This document shows, piece after piece, positions 12,069 through 29,512 of a stretch of 64,000 nt of DNA. Position 1 is the stretch's first letter. Each line of letters opens with the position of its first letter. The DNA is taken from the NCBI GenBank assembly GCA_003216035.1, contig QCJM01000004.1:1-64000 (forward strand). Direction: 5' to 3'. Source of the DNA: Prochlorococcus sp. AG-409-B13. GTDB lineage: Bacteria > Cyanobacteriota > Cyanobacteriia > PCC-6307 > Cyanobiaceae. The notes beneath the pieces were generated by a model. The model was not told where the DNA came from. It did not search any database and saw only the letters and a program-made list of their open reading frames with translations. A program made the position numbers and the translations under genes.

Positions 12069-15000
12069 ATGAGTAGAAGCGCGATTCAGGTCGCCAAGAC
12101 CGCCACTTACCTGCCCGACTTAGTTGAGGTACAACGTTCCAGTTTTAAGTGGTTTTTGGAAAAAGGCCTAATCGAGGAGTTGGAGAGCTTTTCTCCGATT
12201 ACTGATTACACGGGGAAGCTAGAGCTTCACTTTATTGGTAGTGAGTATCGGCTCAAGCGCCCTCGTCATGATGTAGAGGAAGCTAAGCGAAGAGATGCGA
12301 CTTTTGCTTCTCAGATGTATGTGACTTGCCGCTTAGTTAACAAGGAGACTGGTGAGATCAAAGAGCAGGAGGTTTTTATTGGTGAACTTCCTTTGATGAC
12401 AGAAAGAGGAACTTTTATTATTAATGGTGCTGAAAGGGTAATTGTTAATCAGATTGTTCGCAGCCCTGGAGTTTATTTTAAAGATGAGCAAGATAAGAAT
12501 GGACGTCGAACTTACAATGCAAGCGTTATTCCAAATCGTGGTGCATGGTTGAAGTTTGAGACTGATAAGAATGATCTTCTCCACGTTCGTGTTGATAAAA
12601 CTAGAAAGATTAATGCCCATGTTCTTATGAGAGCTATGGGCTTATCCGACAATGACGTTATCGATAAGTTGCGTCACCCTGAGTTCTATAAGAAATCAAT
12701 AGAGGCGGCTAATGATGAGGGTATAAGCTCTGAGGATCAAGCTTTGTTAGAACTATATAAGAAACTACGCCCTGGTGAACCACCCTCTGTTAGTGGGGGA
12801 CAACAACTATTGCAAACAAGATTTTTTGACCCAAAAAGATATGACTTGGGAAGAGTAGGTCGTTACAAGATCAATAAAAAATTACGCTTAACAATTCCAG
12901 ATACAGTGCGTACTCTTACGCATGAAGATGTTTTATCTACTCTAGATTATTTAATAAATCTAGAACTTGATGTTGGTGGCGCGAGCTTAGATGATATCGA
13001 CCATTTAGGAAACAGAAGAGTTAGATCTGTAGGTGAGTTGTTGCAAAACCAAGTACGAGTTGGTTTAAATCGTCTTGAGAGAATTATTAAAGAAAGAATG
13101 ACAGTTGGTGAGACGGATTCACTGACACCTGCTCAATTGGTGAATCCAAAACCTCTTGTCGCTGCAATTAAAGAATTCTTTGGATCTAGTCAATTAAGTC
13201 AGTTTATGGATCAGACTAATCCATTGGCTGAGTTGACTCATAAACGCAGGATTTCTGCTTTGGGGCCTGGAGGACTTACTCGGGAGCGAGCTGGATTTGC
13301 AGTTCGCGATATTCATCCTTCTCATTATGGAAGACTATGCCCAATTGAGACGCCTGAGGGGCCAAATGCAGGATTGATAAATTCTTTGGCTACTCATGCT
13401 CGGGTTAATCAATATGGTTTTATCGAGACTCCTTTTTGGAAAGTTGATGAAGGTCGAGTTCTCAAGGAAGGGAACCCCATTTATCTCTCTGCGGATTTAG
13501 AGGACGAATGTCGAGTAGCACCAGGAGATGTGGCAACTGATAACGATGGAAAAATTTTGGCTGATTTGATTCCAGTTAGATATAGGCAGGATTTTGAGAA
13601 AGTGCCTCCAGAGCAAGTCGACTATGTGCAACTTTCTCCTGTGCAAGTCATTTCTGTAGCTACCTCTTTGATTCCCTTCTTAGAGCATGACGATGCAAAT
13701 AGGGCACTTATGGGGTCAAATATGCAACGACAAGCTGTGCCACTCTTGCGGCCAGAGCGTCCTTTGGTTGGGACTGGACTAGAGACTCAGGTTGCTAGAG
13801 ATTCTGGCATGGTTCCAATTTCTCGAGTAAATGGAACTGTCATTTTTGTAGATGCTACTGAAATTGTTGTCCGCGATGAAGATGGCCTTGACCATACTCA
13901 TTATTTACAAAAGTATCAGCGTTCTAATCAAGATACCTGTCTAAATCAACGGCCAATTGTGCAACAGGGAGATCCTGTAATTGTTGGCCAAGTCCTCGCA
14001 GATGGCTCGGCTTGTGAAGGTGGTGAAATAGCTCTAGGCCAGAATGTTTTGGTGGCATACATGCCATGGGAAGGTTACAATTATGAGGATGCAATATTGG
14101 TTAGTGAGCGTTTAGTTAAAGACGATCTTTATACCTCCGTCCATATAGAAAAGTATGAAATTGAGGCCCGTCAAACTAAGCTTGGCCCAGAAGAAATAAC
14201 AAGAGAGATCCCTAATGTTGCTGAAGAAAGCTTAGGTAATCTTGACGAAATGGGCATTATTCGTATTGGTGCTTTCGTTGAGAGTGGTGATATTCTTGTT
14301 GGGAAAGTTACGCCTAAGGGTGAGTCGGATCAGCCTCCGGAAGAGAAACTTTTAAGAGCAATATTCGGAGAAAAGGCTCGTGATGTGCGTGATAATTCAT
14401 TGAGAGTTCCTAGTACTGAAAGAGGTCGAGTTGTGGACGTTCGTATTTATACAAGGGAGCAAGGGGATGAACTTCCTCCTGGGGCTAATATGGTGGTTAG
14501 GGTTTATGTCGCCCAGCGTCGAAAGATTCAAGTTGGCGACAAAATGGCCGGAAGGCATGGCAATAAAGGAATTATTAGCCGTATTCTTCCTAGAGAAGAT
14601 ATGCCTTATCTTCCTGATGGAACACCAGTCGACATAGTCTTGAACCCTCTTGGTGTTCCAAGTCGAATGAACGTAGGCCAAGTCTTTGAGTGCTTGATGG
14701 GATGGGCTGCCGCAAATTTAGATTGCAGAGTCAAAGTAGTTCCTTTTGATGAGATGTATGGCCCTGAAAAGTCACAACATACTGTTGAGACTTTTCTTCG
14801 GGAGGCCGCAAAGCAGCCAGGAAAAGAATGGGTATACAACCCAGAAAACCCTGGTAAGTTACAGCTAATTGATGGTCGCTCTGGGGAGCCTTTTGATCAG
14901 CCAGTAACTGTTGGTTATGCCCAGATACTTAAGTTGGTTCATTTAGTAGATGACAAAATTCATGCTCGTTCTACGGGCCCTTATTCTCTTGTGACACAAC

Positions 15001-15362
15001 AACCTCTAGGAGGTAAGGCTCAGCAAGGTGGCCAACGACTGGGAGAAATGGAAGTATGGGCACTTGAGGCTTATGGAGCGGCATATACCTTGCAAGAATT
15101 GTTGACTGTCAAATCTGATGATATGCAGGGTCGTAATGAAGCCCTCAACGCAATTGTTAAAGGCAAGCCGATACCTAGGCCTGGTACTCCGGAGTCTTTC
15201 AAGGTGCTCATGAGAGAACTTCAGTCTCTCGGGCTTGATATTGCTGTTTATACAGATGAGGGGAAAGAAGTTGATCTTATGCAGGATGTGAACCCAAGAA
15301 GAAGTACTCCAAGTCGACCCACTTATGAATCAATAGGAGCATCTGATTATGACGAGGATTGA
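12069..15362 (+). CDS. rpoB: RNA polymerase beta subunit
   Basis: 1097 aa; [47 protein letters not shown]. Confidence 0.99.
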   Translation: MSRSAIQVAKTATYLPDLVEVQRSSFKWFLEKGLIEELESFSPITDYTGKLELHFIGSEYRLKRPRHDVEEAKRRDATFASQMYVTCRLVNKETGEIKEQEVFIGELPLMTERGTFIINGAERVIVNQIVRSPGVYFKDEQDKNGRRTYNASVIPNRGAWLKFETDKNDLLHVRVDKTRKINAHVLMRAMGLSDNDVIDKLRHPEFYKKSIEAANDEGISSEDQALLELYKKLRPGEPPSVSGGQQLLQTRFFDPKRYDLGRVGRYKINKKLRLTIPDTVRTLTHEDVLSTLDYLINLELDVGGASLDDIDHLGNRRVRSVGELLQNQVRVGLNRLERIIKERMTVGETDSLTPAQLVNPKPLVAAIKEFFGSSQLSQFMDQTNPLAELTHKRRISALGPGGLTRERAGFAVRDIHPSHYGRLCPIETPEGPNAGLINSLATHARVNQYGFIETPFWKVDEGRVLKEGNPIYLSADLEDECRVAPGDVATDNDGKILADLIPVRYRQDFEKVPPEQVDYVQLSPVQVISVATSLIPFLEHDDANRALMGSNMQRQAVPLLRPERPLVGTGLETQVARDSGMVPISRVNGTVIFVDATEIVVRDEDGLDHTHYLQKYQRSNQDTCLNQRPIVQQGDPVIVGQVLADGSACEGGEIALGQNVLVAYMPWEGYNYEDAILVSERLVKDDLYTSVHIEKYEIEARQTKLGPEEITREIPNVAEESLGNLDEMGIIRIGAFVESGDILVGKVTPKGESDQPPEEKLLRAIFGEKARDVRDNSLRVPSTERGRVVDVRIYTREQGDELPPGANMVVRVYVAQRRKIQVGDKMAGRHGNKGIISRILPREDMPYLPDGTPVDIVLNPLGVPSRMNVGQVFECLMGWAAANLDCRVKVVPFDEMYGPEKSQHTVETFLREAAKQPGKEWVYNPENPGKLQLIDGRSGEPFDQPVTVGYAQILKLVHLVDDKIHARSTGPYSLVTQQPLGGKAQQGGQRLGEMEVWALEAYGAAYTLQELLTVKSDDMQGRNEALNAIVKGKPIPRPGTPESFKVLMRELQSLGLDIAVYTDEGKEVDLMQDVNPRRSTPSRPTYESIGASDYDED

Positions 15363-15398
15363 AAATAACTAATTAGCTGCTTTTGTTCTCCCTCTTAA

Positions 15399-21490
<6,092 letters not shown>

Positions 21491-21551
21491 GACACTCCCT
21501 CTAATTGATCTCCATCTTTATTACTATTCAAACCTGCTTGGTTTAGTTTGA

Positions 21552-22771
<1,220 letters not shown>

Positions 22772-22813
22772 AGTGCTTTAACTGGGAGATATTGTTGTAA
22801 CCCGTCAAAAAAT

Positions 22814-24577
22814 ATGGTGGCGATCAATTGGATAATTCTTGCCACGTACTTGATCTTTAGCCTTGTATTTGGTCTTTTACTTGCTCAAAGGAATAGGACT
22901 GAGGATGATTTTTTTATTGCTGGTCGTCGTTTAAGTGGTTGGTTGGCAGGAGCATCGATGGCAGCGACTACTTTCTCAATTGATACACCTCTTTATGTTG
23001 CTGGACTGATTGGCAATCGTGGCCTAGCTGCTAATTGGGAATGGTGGAGCTTTGGCTTGGCTCATGTAGCGATGGCAGTTGTTTTTGCTCCTATGTGGAG
23101 AAGAAGCGGTGTCATGACTGATGCTGCTTTTACAGAGTTGCGTTATGGAGGAGTCCCTGCAGCTTGGTTGAGAGGGATTAAGGCTTTCCTACTAGCGATC
23201 CCAGTGAATTGTATTGGGATTGGCTATGCCTTTTTAGCTATGCGCAAGGTGGCTGAGGCTTTGGGAGTCGTTCATGGTCAAAAAGTATTTGGTGAAATTA
23301 GTGACACTGTCATTTTATTAAGCCTGGTTGCTGGGTTCGTTTTGATTTATACGGCCTTGGGTGGTCTTTGGGCTGTTGTAGTTAATGACCTTTTTCAGCT
23401 TGTCTTGGCATTGGTTGGTGCTTTGATTGTTGCGGTGGCTGTTGTTCATGCGGCAGGAGGCATGGATCAACTCTTGAGAAGTCTTGACGAATTAGGACGC
23501 CCAGAGTTGCTTTCGCTCCTCCCCTGGACTTGGGATGACACCGGACTTAATTGGATTGGTGGAACAGGAATAAGTTTTGCCAGTTTCATGGCATTTATCT
23601 CTTTGCAGTGGTGGAGCTTTCGACGTAGTGATGGTGGTGGTGAATTCATTCAGCGCATGCTTGCGACTCGAGATGAACGGCAAGCACAGCTTGCCGGTTG
23701 GGTGTTTTTAGTAGTCAATTACTTGTTAAGAAGTTGGTTGTGGGTGCTTGTTGCTTTAGGTGCATTGGTTTTGCTACCTGGACAGCAGGATTGGGAGCTT
23801 AGTTATCCAATTTTAGCTGTGACTTACTTACCTCCAGTACTCCTCGGTTTAGTAGTGGTGTCTTTGGTGGCTGCCTTTATGAGTACAGTCAGTACTGCGG
23901 TCAATTGGGGCGCTAGTTACCTTACGCATGATCTCTATCAGAGGTTTCTTAGACCAAAAGCAGGACAACATGAATTGCTTCTCATCGCTCAACTCACAAG
24001 TGTGTTGCTATTGCTACTAGGTGTGATGACTGCACTTATTAGTGAAAGCATTGGGGCTGTATTTAGGTTGGTAATAGCTATAGGAACTGGGCCAGGAGTT
24101 GTACTTGTGCTCAGATGGTTTTGGTGGCGAATTAATGCTGCTGCAGAACTTGCTGCAATGGTTTGTGGTTTTGTAGTCGGACTTACAACTTCTGTAGTGC
24201 CTGTGTTTCGTATTGATGACTATGGGGTGAAATTAATTTTCACCACTTTTGTTACAGCAGTTGTTTGGTTAATTGTTTTAGTAGTTACACAGCCTGAATC
24301 AGAGGAAGTTTTAGAGCGCTTTGTTCGTAAGGTTCAGCCTCCTGGGCCAGGATGGCATGTTTGGCGGAATCGACTTGGAGTCAAGCCGGTTGACTCACTT
24401 GAGAAATTGTTGCTCAGATTTTTTCTGAGTGTTGGAATGCTTTTCGGAGCTCTTTTAGGCAGTGGGGCCTTTTTACTTCATCAAGAGCTGGGTGGGTGGA
24501 TAGGTCTTTTAATATCAGTGAGTTGTTTGTTTGCTATGGGGCATAGGTTTCTACGCAATAAGGCTTTTGTCCCTTGA
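22814..24577 (+). CDS. Sodium:solute symporter (SSS/SSF) family transporter
   Basis: 587 aa polytopic protein; DDFFIAGRRLSGWLAGASMAATTFSIDTPLYVAG, LLAFMSTVSTAVNWGASYLTHDLY. Confidence 0.88.
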   Translation: MVAINWIILATYLIFSLVFGLLLAQRNRTEDDFFIAGRRLSGWLAGASMAATTFSIDTPLYVAGLIGNRGLAANWEWWSFGLAHVAMAVVFAPMWRRSGVMTDAAFTELRYGGVPAAWLRGIKAFLLAIPVNCIGIGYAFLAMRKVAEALGVVHGQKVFGEISDTVILLSLVAGFVLIYTALGGLWAVVVNDLFQLVLALVGALIVAVAVVHAAGGMDQLLRSLDELGRPELLSLLPWTWDDTGLNWIGGTGISFASFMAFISLQWWSFRRSDGGGEFIQRMLATRDERQAQLAGWVFLVVNYLLRSWLWVLVALGALVLLPGQQDWELSYPILAVTYLPPVLLGLVVVSLVAAFMSTVSTAVNWGASYLTHDLYQRFLRPKAGQHELLLIAQLTSVLLLLLGVMTALISESIGAVFRLVIAIGTGPGVVLVLRWFWWRINAAAELAAMVCGFVVGLTTSVVPVFRIDDYGVKLIFTTFVTAVVWLIVLVVTQPESEEVLERFVRKVQPPGPGWHVWRNRLGVKPVDSLEKLLLRFFLSVGMLFGALLGSGAFLLHQELGGWIGLLISVSCLFAMGHRFLRNKAFVP

Positions 24578-24627
24578 TTTACGGATTTGATTTAAGTAAG
24601 CAGAATGATTCAAAATAACTTTTAATT

Positions 24628-24753
24628 TTGGGTTTCCTCCGAACCACTCTTTTGCCAGTGCTAATAATCGCCCTCTTTGGGGTTGCCTTTTTGGCAGTTA
24701 GCGCTCGTATTTGGCTGCCTGGTGACATGCTTGCCCCCGCTCCAGTGAATTGA
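24628..24753 (+). CDS. Putative small single-helix membrane protein (41 aa)
   Basis: Not in the ORF track; TTG start; (M)GFLRTTLLPVLIIALFGVAFLAVSARIWLPGDMLAPAPVN*. Confidence 0.5.
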   Translation: MGFLRTTLLPVLIIALFGVAFLAVSARIWLPGDMLAPAPVN

Positions 24754-24784
24754 ATGCTTTTGGAATGTTTGTACGATCTTGTTT

Positions 24785-25594
24785 ATGGATGATTCTTTAA
24801 GACATTCAGACGATGAGGGCCTTGCAAATTTGGCCATCGATCCTGATGTTCTTGCAAAAGAGTTGGCCGCTGAGTTGTTAGGGGACCCTCTAGATGAAAT
24901 TGATCTAGACGGTTTTGACTCTGATGCGATAAATGCTGCCCGAGAATGTGAGTTAGGCCTTGATTGGCTTAAAAAAGGACATGAAGAACGATTGCAAGGG
25001 TTGAGGGTTTTCTGTGAGTACAGGGATCCTCGTGCGCTGCCTTTATTAATCCCTTTATTGCAGGAACCATGCCCAGTTGAACGGATGAGTGCTGTATATG
25101 CGCTGGGAAGGAATCCTTGCCCTAGGGCAGTTGAAATCCTTCTCAAGTTATTGCTCACCGATAGCAATGCTTATGTGCGTAAGGCGACGGCATGGAGCTT
25201 GGGAAATTACAGCGATCCCTCCGTCTTAAAACCGCTGATACATGTTCTCCAGAACGATGTTGCAGCTGTTCGACTTTGGGCTTCTGGCTCGCTTGCGGAA
25301 GCAGGTGGGATTTCTTCTTCTAATGCTGCTGCTGCTGCTATTCAGCTTTTGATTAGTCTGCAGATTGATAGTGAGCCGGTTGTTCGAAGTAATTGCATTT
25401 GGTCTTTGGGTCGTCTATATGATCAATTGGAGGAATCTCGTAGAGAGGAGATAGCAGATGCGTTTGTAAAAGTTTTATTGAATGATGGGGAGCCTTCTGT
25501 GCGATACGAGGCCAGGGTTGCACTTGAACAGTTGGGAAATCTAACAATTCAAAAAAGAATTAAATCCCTTATGGAAGAAGGCCTTTGGGCATAA
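24785..25594 (+). CDS. HEAT-repeat (PBS-lyase-like) protein
   Basis: ORF track gives 24779 (TTG); ATG at 24785 is preferred. Successive HEAT units: PLLIPLLQEPCPVERMSAVYALGRN, KLLLTDSNAYVRKATAWSLGNY, HVLQNDVAAVRLWASGSLAEAG. Confidence 0.85.
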   Translation: MDDSLRHSDDEGLANLAIDPDVLAKELAAELLGDPLDEIDLDGFDSDAINAARECELGLDWLKKGHEERLQGLRVFCEYRDPRALPLLIPLLQEPCPVERMSAVYALGRNPCPRAVEILLKLLLTDSNAYVRKATAWSLGNYSDPSVLKPLIHVLQNDVAAVRLWASGSLAEAGGISSSNAAAAAIQLLISLQIDSEPVVRSNCIWSLGRLYDQLEESRREEIADAFVKVLLNDGEPSVRYEARVALEQLGNLTIQKRIKSLMEEGLWA

Positions 25595-25688
25595 AATGAG
25601 ATTCTTAAACTTAGGGTTGTAACAAACCTCGCAAATTCCAGCCAATCTTTTCTATAACATCACTTATCAAAATTCCTTCCCCACAAGA

Positions 25689-25892
25689 ATGCCCCAACGC
25701 ACTCTTAGATTCCGGATTAGACAAGATGGAATCGTCGAAGAGACTGTTGAAGGATCTATGGGGGTTTCTTGCACGCAACTAACTAAGGCTCTTGAAGACG
25801 CTTTAGGAGTTGTTCAGCAAAGGGATTCAACAGCTGAGGCTTATCGACGCCCTCAGGACCAATTACAAAACAACTCAGCAGAGCTTTTTTGA
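25689..25892 (+). CDS. DUF2997 family protein
   Basis: 67 aa; RTLRFRIRQDGIVEETVEGSMGVSCTQLTKALEDALG; directly precedes ycf35. Confidence 0.85.
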   Translation: MPQRTLRFRIRQDGIVEETVEGSMGVSCTQLTKALEDALGVVQQRDSTAEAYRRPQDQLQNNSAELF

Positions 25893-26284
25893 TGTCTCAT
25901 TTCAGTACTGTCAAAACACAGTTGAAAAAGCGCGAGCCACTTTTCCAGGCTCTGCAAGATCTTGGTTATATCCCTTTAGAAGGCGAACATCTTGTCAGGG
26001 GGTATAGAGGACAGACAGTGAAAGCAGAAATGGCTGTAAGAATGACTAAGGGTGGAGATATTGGATTTCGCTGGAATTCTTCCTCTGATTCATATGAACT
26101 GGTTGCAGACTTGGATCTTTGGAATCAACCAGTACCTGTGGATCGCTTCCTTTCACAGCTAACTCAGCAGTATGCTCTGAATACCGTTTTGGCAGCTTCT
26201 TCAAAAGAAGGTTTTGAGGTTGCTGAGCAGACTAAAAATGTAGATGGATCAATTGAACTTGTTATGACTCGTTGGGATTCCTAA
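25889..26284 (+). CDS. ycf35: DUF1257 / Ycf35 family protein
   Basis: 131 aa; MSHFSTVKTQLKKREPLFQALQDLGY...VRGYRGQTVKAEMAVRM. Confidence 0.9.
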   Translation: MMSHFSTVKTQLKKREPLFQALQDLGYIPLEGEHLVRGYRGQTVKAEMAVRMTKGGDIGFRWNSSSDSYELVADLDLWNQPVPVDRFLSQLTQQYALNTVLAASSKEGFEVAEQTKNVDGSIELVMTRWDS

Positions 26285-26290
26285 AGTCCT

Positions 26291-26677
26291 TTGAATATTG
26301 ATCCTTCGGTAGCTTTTAAGGTCCAGGCTCATTCAGATGAAGGGCCTTCTGGCAAAGAACCAAGATTAGGTGGCCAGCTTCGCGAAAAAGCAGTTTGGGT
26401 TGATGAGTCTATTTGTATTGGATGTCGATATTGTAGTCATGTTGGTTCTAATACTTTTGTTATTGAACCGATATTGGGTAGATCAAGAGTAATTCGCCAA
26501 GATGGAGATAGTGCATCAATTATTCAGGAAGCAATTGATACATGCCCAGTTGATTGCATTCATTGGGTTCGCTTTGAAGAATTAGATGACCTACGCACTC
26601 AATTAGAAGAAATGGATATTCAGCCTTTAGGGTTGCCTCCTAGGGGACATAAGCGTTTAAAACCTCGGAAGAATTGA
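26291..26677 (+). CDS. Ferredoxin-like [4Fe-4S] protein
   Basis: 128 aa, TTG start; VDESICIGCRYCSHVGSNTF...AIDTCPVDCIHWV. Confidence 0.88.
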   Translation: MNIDPSVAFKVQAHSDEGPSGKEPRLGGQLREKAVWVDESICIGCRYCSHVGSNTFVIEPILGRSRVIRQDGDSASIIQEAIDTCPVDCIHWVRFEELDDLRTQLEEMDIQPLGLPPRGHKRLKPRKN

Positions 26678-27897
26678 CACCTAGCCAGTCTCTCAGGAAT
26701 GAGTTGCCTGCTAGGCGCTTTGGCAGAACAGGCCTTTTTATACCAGTTTTGTCATTAGGAGGCATGCGCTTTCAACAGAGTTGGAAAGATTTAGATGAAG
26801 AAGAAATTACTATTGAGAATCAACAGGAATTGGAAATTACATATCGGAATTCAATTGAATTTGGTTTCCATCATATAGAAACTGCTAGGCATTACGGCAC
26901 TTCTGAAAGACAGTTGGGTTGGGCTATGCAAAAGTATGAAGACCCGAAACGATTGCTTCAGACAAAGGTCCCGCCAAACGAAGACCCAAAGAGATTTGAA
27001 GCAGAGATTGAGCTTAGTTTTAGAAGACTGAAATGTGAGCGATTAGATCTGCTGGCTATTCATGGTATCAATCTTCCTGAACATTTAGAGCAGACTGTTC
27101 GCCCAGGGGGTTGTTTAGATATTGTGAGACGTTTGCAATTAGAGGGAAGAGTGAGATATGTAGGCTTCTCTACGCATGGTCCAACGGAATTAATTGTGCA
27201 AGCGATTGAAACTAATGCATTTGATTATGTAAATCTTCATTGGTACTTTATTCGCCAAGAAAATACTCCTGCTTTAGAGGCTGCTGAAAGATTTGATCTT
27301 GGGGTTTTTATAATTAGCCCAACTGATAAGGGTGGCCATTTACATAGTCCTTCTAAAAAACTATTAGACTTATGTTCTCCTTTTCATCCAATAGTGTTCA
27401 ATGACCTCTTTTGCTTAAGGGATAATAGAATTCATACAATCAGTGTAGGTGCGGCTAGGCCACAGGACCTTAATCTTCATCTTGAGGCGATTGGTCTGAT
27501 GGATAAGGCAGAAGAAATTGTTCCAATGGTGGAAGATCGTTTATGGGAGGAAGCACGCAGCACTTTGGGTGGCGATTGGTTGGATACTTGGCATGAGGGC
27601 TTGCCTAGTTGGGATAAAACACCTGGCAATATCAATATTCCTATTTTGTTGTGGCTCAATAATTTGATTGAGGCTTGGGGAATGGAAAGTTACGCAAAAG
27701 CCCGTTATGCGCTCCTTGGGCAAGGTAGTCATTGGTTCCCTGGTGAGAATGCCAATGGCTTGGATAGGGATATTAGCGAGATAACTTTGAAAAAGTCCTT
27801 GCATGAGAGCCCTTGGTGTGATCATATCCCAGGCGTTTTAAGGAGATTGAGGGATCAATTTAGGGGTGAGAGTCAAAAAAGGTTGTCTAAGTTTTAG
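26674..27897 (+). CDS. Aldo/keto reductase family oxidoreductase
   Basis: 407 aa; RRFGRTGLFIPVLSLGGMRFQ, HHIETARHYGTSERQLGWAM, LLAIHGIN; 4-bp overlap with the ferredoxin gene. Confidence 0.88.
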   Translation: MTPSQSLRNELPARRFGRTGLFIPVLSLGGMRFQQSWKDLDEEEITIENQQELEITYRNSIEFGFHHIETARHYGTSERQLGWAMQKYEDPKRLLQTKVPPNEDPKRFEAEIELSFRRLKCERLDLLAIHGINLPEHLEQTVRPGGCLDIVRRLQLEGRVRYVGFSTHGPTELIVQAIETNAFDYVNLHWYFIRQENTPALEAAERFDLGVFIISPTDKGGHLHSPSKKLLDLCSPFHPIVFNDLFCLRDNRIHTISVGAARPQDLNLHLEAIGLMDKAEEIVPMVEDRLWEEARSTLGGDWLDTWHEGLPSWDKTPGNINIPILLWLNNLIEAWGMESYAKARYALLGQGSHWFPGENANGLDRDISEITLKKSLHESPWCDHIPGVLRRLRDQFRGESQKRLSKF

Positions 27898-28636
27898 TCC
27901 CTAGGGGTTTTCTTGAAGGTATGCCTATAGACCTTGGATAATTTGTAGGGCAGGGAGACTTCGCCGTGATACGTATGAGGTGACGAATCCCTCGCTTGGC
28001 TGGGAGCTCTTTCCTTTGAACTGTGTTTACTTTGCCTTTGAGTTCTATTAATGCATTTGTGAGTTGCTTTTGCTGTATCTGCCCCCACTGGCCTCTAAAT
28101 AGAAGTGCTTCACCTTGAGGCTTAATTAACGGGATTAAATATTCGGCTACAACTGGTGCATTCGCTACAGCTCGTGCCATTGCAAGGTCAAAGACACCTC
28201 TACATTCAGGATTGTGACCAGTAGTCTCTATCCTTTCTGTTCTTACGGTGATTCGCGAGGATAGACCAAGTACTGCTGCTAGCTCTTTTAGGGCAGCTGT
28301 TTTTTTCTTGGCTGAATCCACGAGAGTCATTTGAACTCCCGGCAGAGCTATCGCTACTGCTAAGCCTGGGAATCCGCAGCCTGCTCCTACATCAATGCAA
28401 TTGCGAGGCTTCTCTGCTGTAGTGAGTTCGTTTTTAAGAGGCCACAGACTATCGAAAACTTGTGAAATCCAGTAATCATCCCCATCTAACAGGCGGGTCA
28501 AATTTACTTTTTTGTTCAATTTGCAAAGCATCGCTTGAAGTGTAATCAATTGCTCCACTTGCTTGGGGGATGGATCCCAATGAATTTCTTGCCAGAAAGC
28601 CGCATTTGGGTTTTTGAAACATGTCTGAATAGACAT
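27887..28636 (-). CDS. rsmG: 16S rRNA (guanine527-N7)-methyltransferase
   Basis: 249 aa; NLTRLLDGDDYWISQVFDSL, IDVGAGCGFPGLAVAIALP, LVDSAKKKTAALKEL. Confidence 0.95.
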   Translation of the reverse strand: MSIQTCFKNPNAAFWQEIHWDPSPKQVEQLITLQAMLCKLNKKVNLTRLLDGDDYWISQVFDSLWPLKNELTTAEKPRNCIDVGAGCGFPGLAVAIALPGVQMTLVDSAKKKTAALKELAAVLGLSSRITVRTERIETTGHNPECRGVFDLAMARAVANAPVVAEYLIPLIKPQGEALLFRGQWGQIQQKQLTNALIELKGKVNTVQRKELPAKRGIRHLIRITAKSPCPTNYPRSIGIPSRKPLGTKT

Positions 28637-28716
28637 ATAAACAGCTGACGTTTTATCTAGGATGAAGGTGAATAGGTTAAGTCTGCAGTCTTTCTGTTGT
28701 ATTTATCTTCTTTAAG

Positions 28717-29211
28717 TTGAAAGCCTCTTCTAGTTATTACGATCTTCTTGGGGTGTCTCAATGTGCAGATGCATCAGCTCTGCATAGTGCATTTCGTCGC
28801 TTGAGTAAGGCTCTTCATCCAGATACAACTGATCTTCCTGCTGATGAAGCAGCTAAAAAATTTCAGCAACTTTGTGAGGCTTACGAGTTACTGGCGGACC
28901 CCCTGAGGCGAGAGACCTATGACGCAATGCTTGCTGAAAGAGTTTCGATTTTAGAAGCTCCAGTTAATAGCTTTTTAGAAGAAACAATTAATCAGTCTTC
29001 AAGAAGGCTTAATGGGGTAGAGGTTCGTCGACCTCTTTCAGGAGGGGAGTTGTTTTCGCTTTTGCTTTTGGGGATTTCGCTTCTAATAAGTTTGTTGCTT
29101 GGAGTAGGATTTGGATTGATTCAGGGTCGTGACTTGCAGTTTCGGCCTAGTTGGTTGATTTTGAATTCGATTCAAGTTTTAGGCGAAACTTTTCATCATT
29201 TTCTTAATTGA
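28717..29211 (+). CDS. J-domain (DnaJ-like) membrane protein
   Basis: 164 aa; YYDLLGVSQCADASALHSAFRRLSKALHPDT; C-terminal hydrophobic helix. Confidence 0.88.
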   Translation: MKASSSYYDLLGVSQCADASALHSAFRRLSKALHPDTTDLPADEAAKKFQQLCEAYELLADPLRRETYDAMLAERVSILEAPVNSFLEETINQSSRRLNGVEVRRPLSGGELFSLLLLGISLLISLLLGVGFGLIQGRDLQFRPSWLILNSIQVLGETFHHFLN

Positions 29212-29477
29212 TGAACCATTTGCCACCTTTTCAGACGCCTCTGAACCGACATTCTTTAACAGCACTTGAAAGTTGGCTGAATCAACTTGGAGCAGAACGT
29301 TGTTGTGAGAACCCTTGTTCATGGAAGTTGATGCAGCCAACTTGGTCGGCTCAAATTGAGATGAGACAAGATGAGTTAATGGTTACTTGGGATCAAGATG
29401 GTAAAAAAAGTAAGCGTTGCTTTTCATATGGTTTGCCACGTATTGATGTTGAAGCAGCTATTAATCAGGGCCCTTGA
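29208..29477 (+). CDS. DUF3143 family protein
   Basis: 89 aa; LPPFQTPLNRHSLTALESWLNQLGAER...CFSYGLPRIDVEAAI; 4-bp overlap with the J-domain gene. Confidence 0.8.
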   Translation: MMNHLPPFQTPLNRHSLTALESWLNQLGAERCCENPCSWKLMQPTWSAQIEMRQDELMVTWDQDGKKSKRCFSYGLPRIDVEAAINQGP

Positions 29478-29512
29478 CTGTTAACTCTTTAAGGTGGGTA
29501 TGGATTTGAGAC

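Noticed and set aside
12333-12620. 95-aa minus ORF inside rpoB, and similar shadow ORFs in rpoC1, rpoC2 and atpA
   Set aside because: Antisense to highly conserved coding sequence with no recognisable domain.
24661-25167. 168-aa minus ORF opposite the HEAT-repeat gene
   Set aside because: Antisense to a well-supported HEAT-repeat CDS; composition not protein-like.
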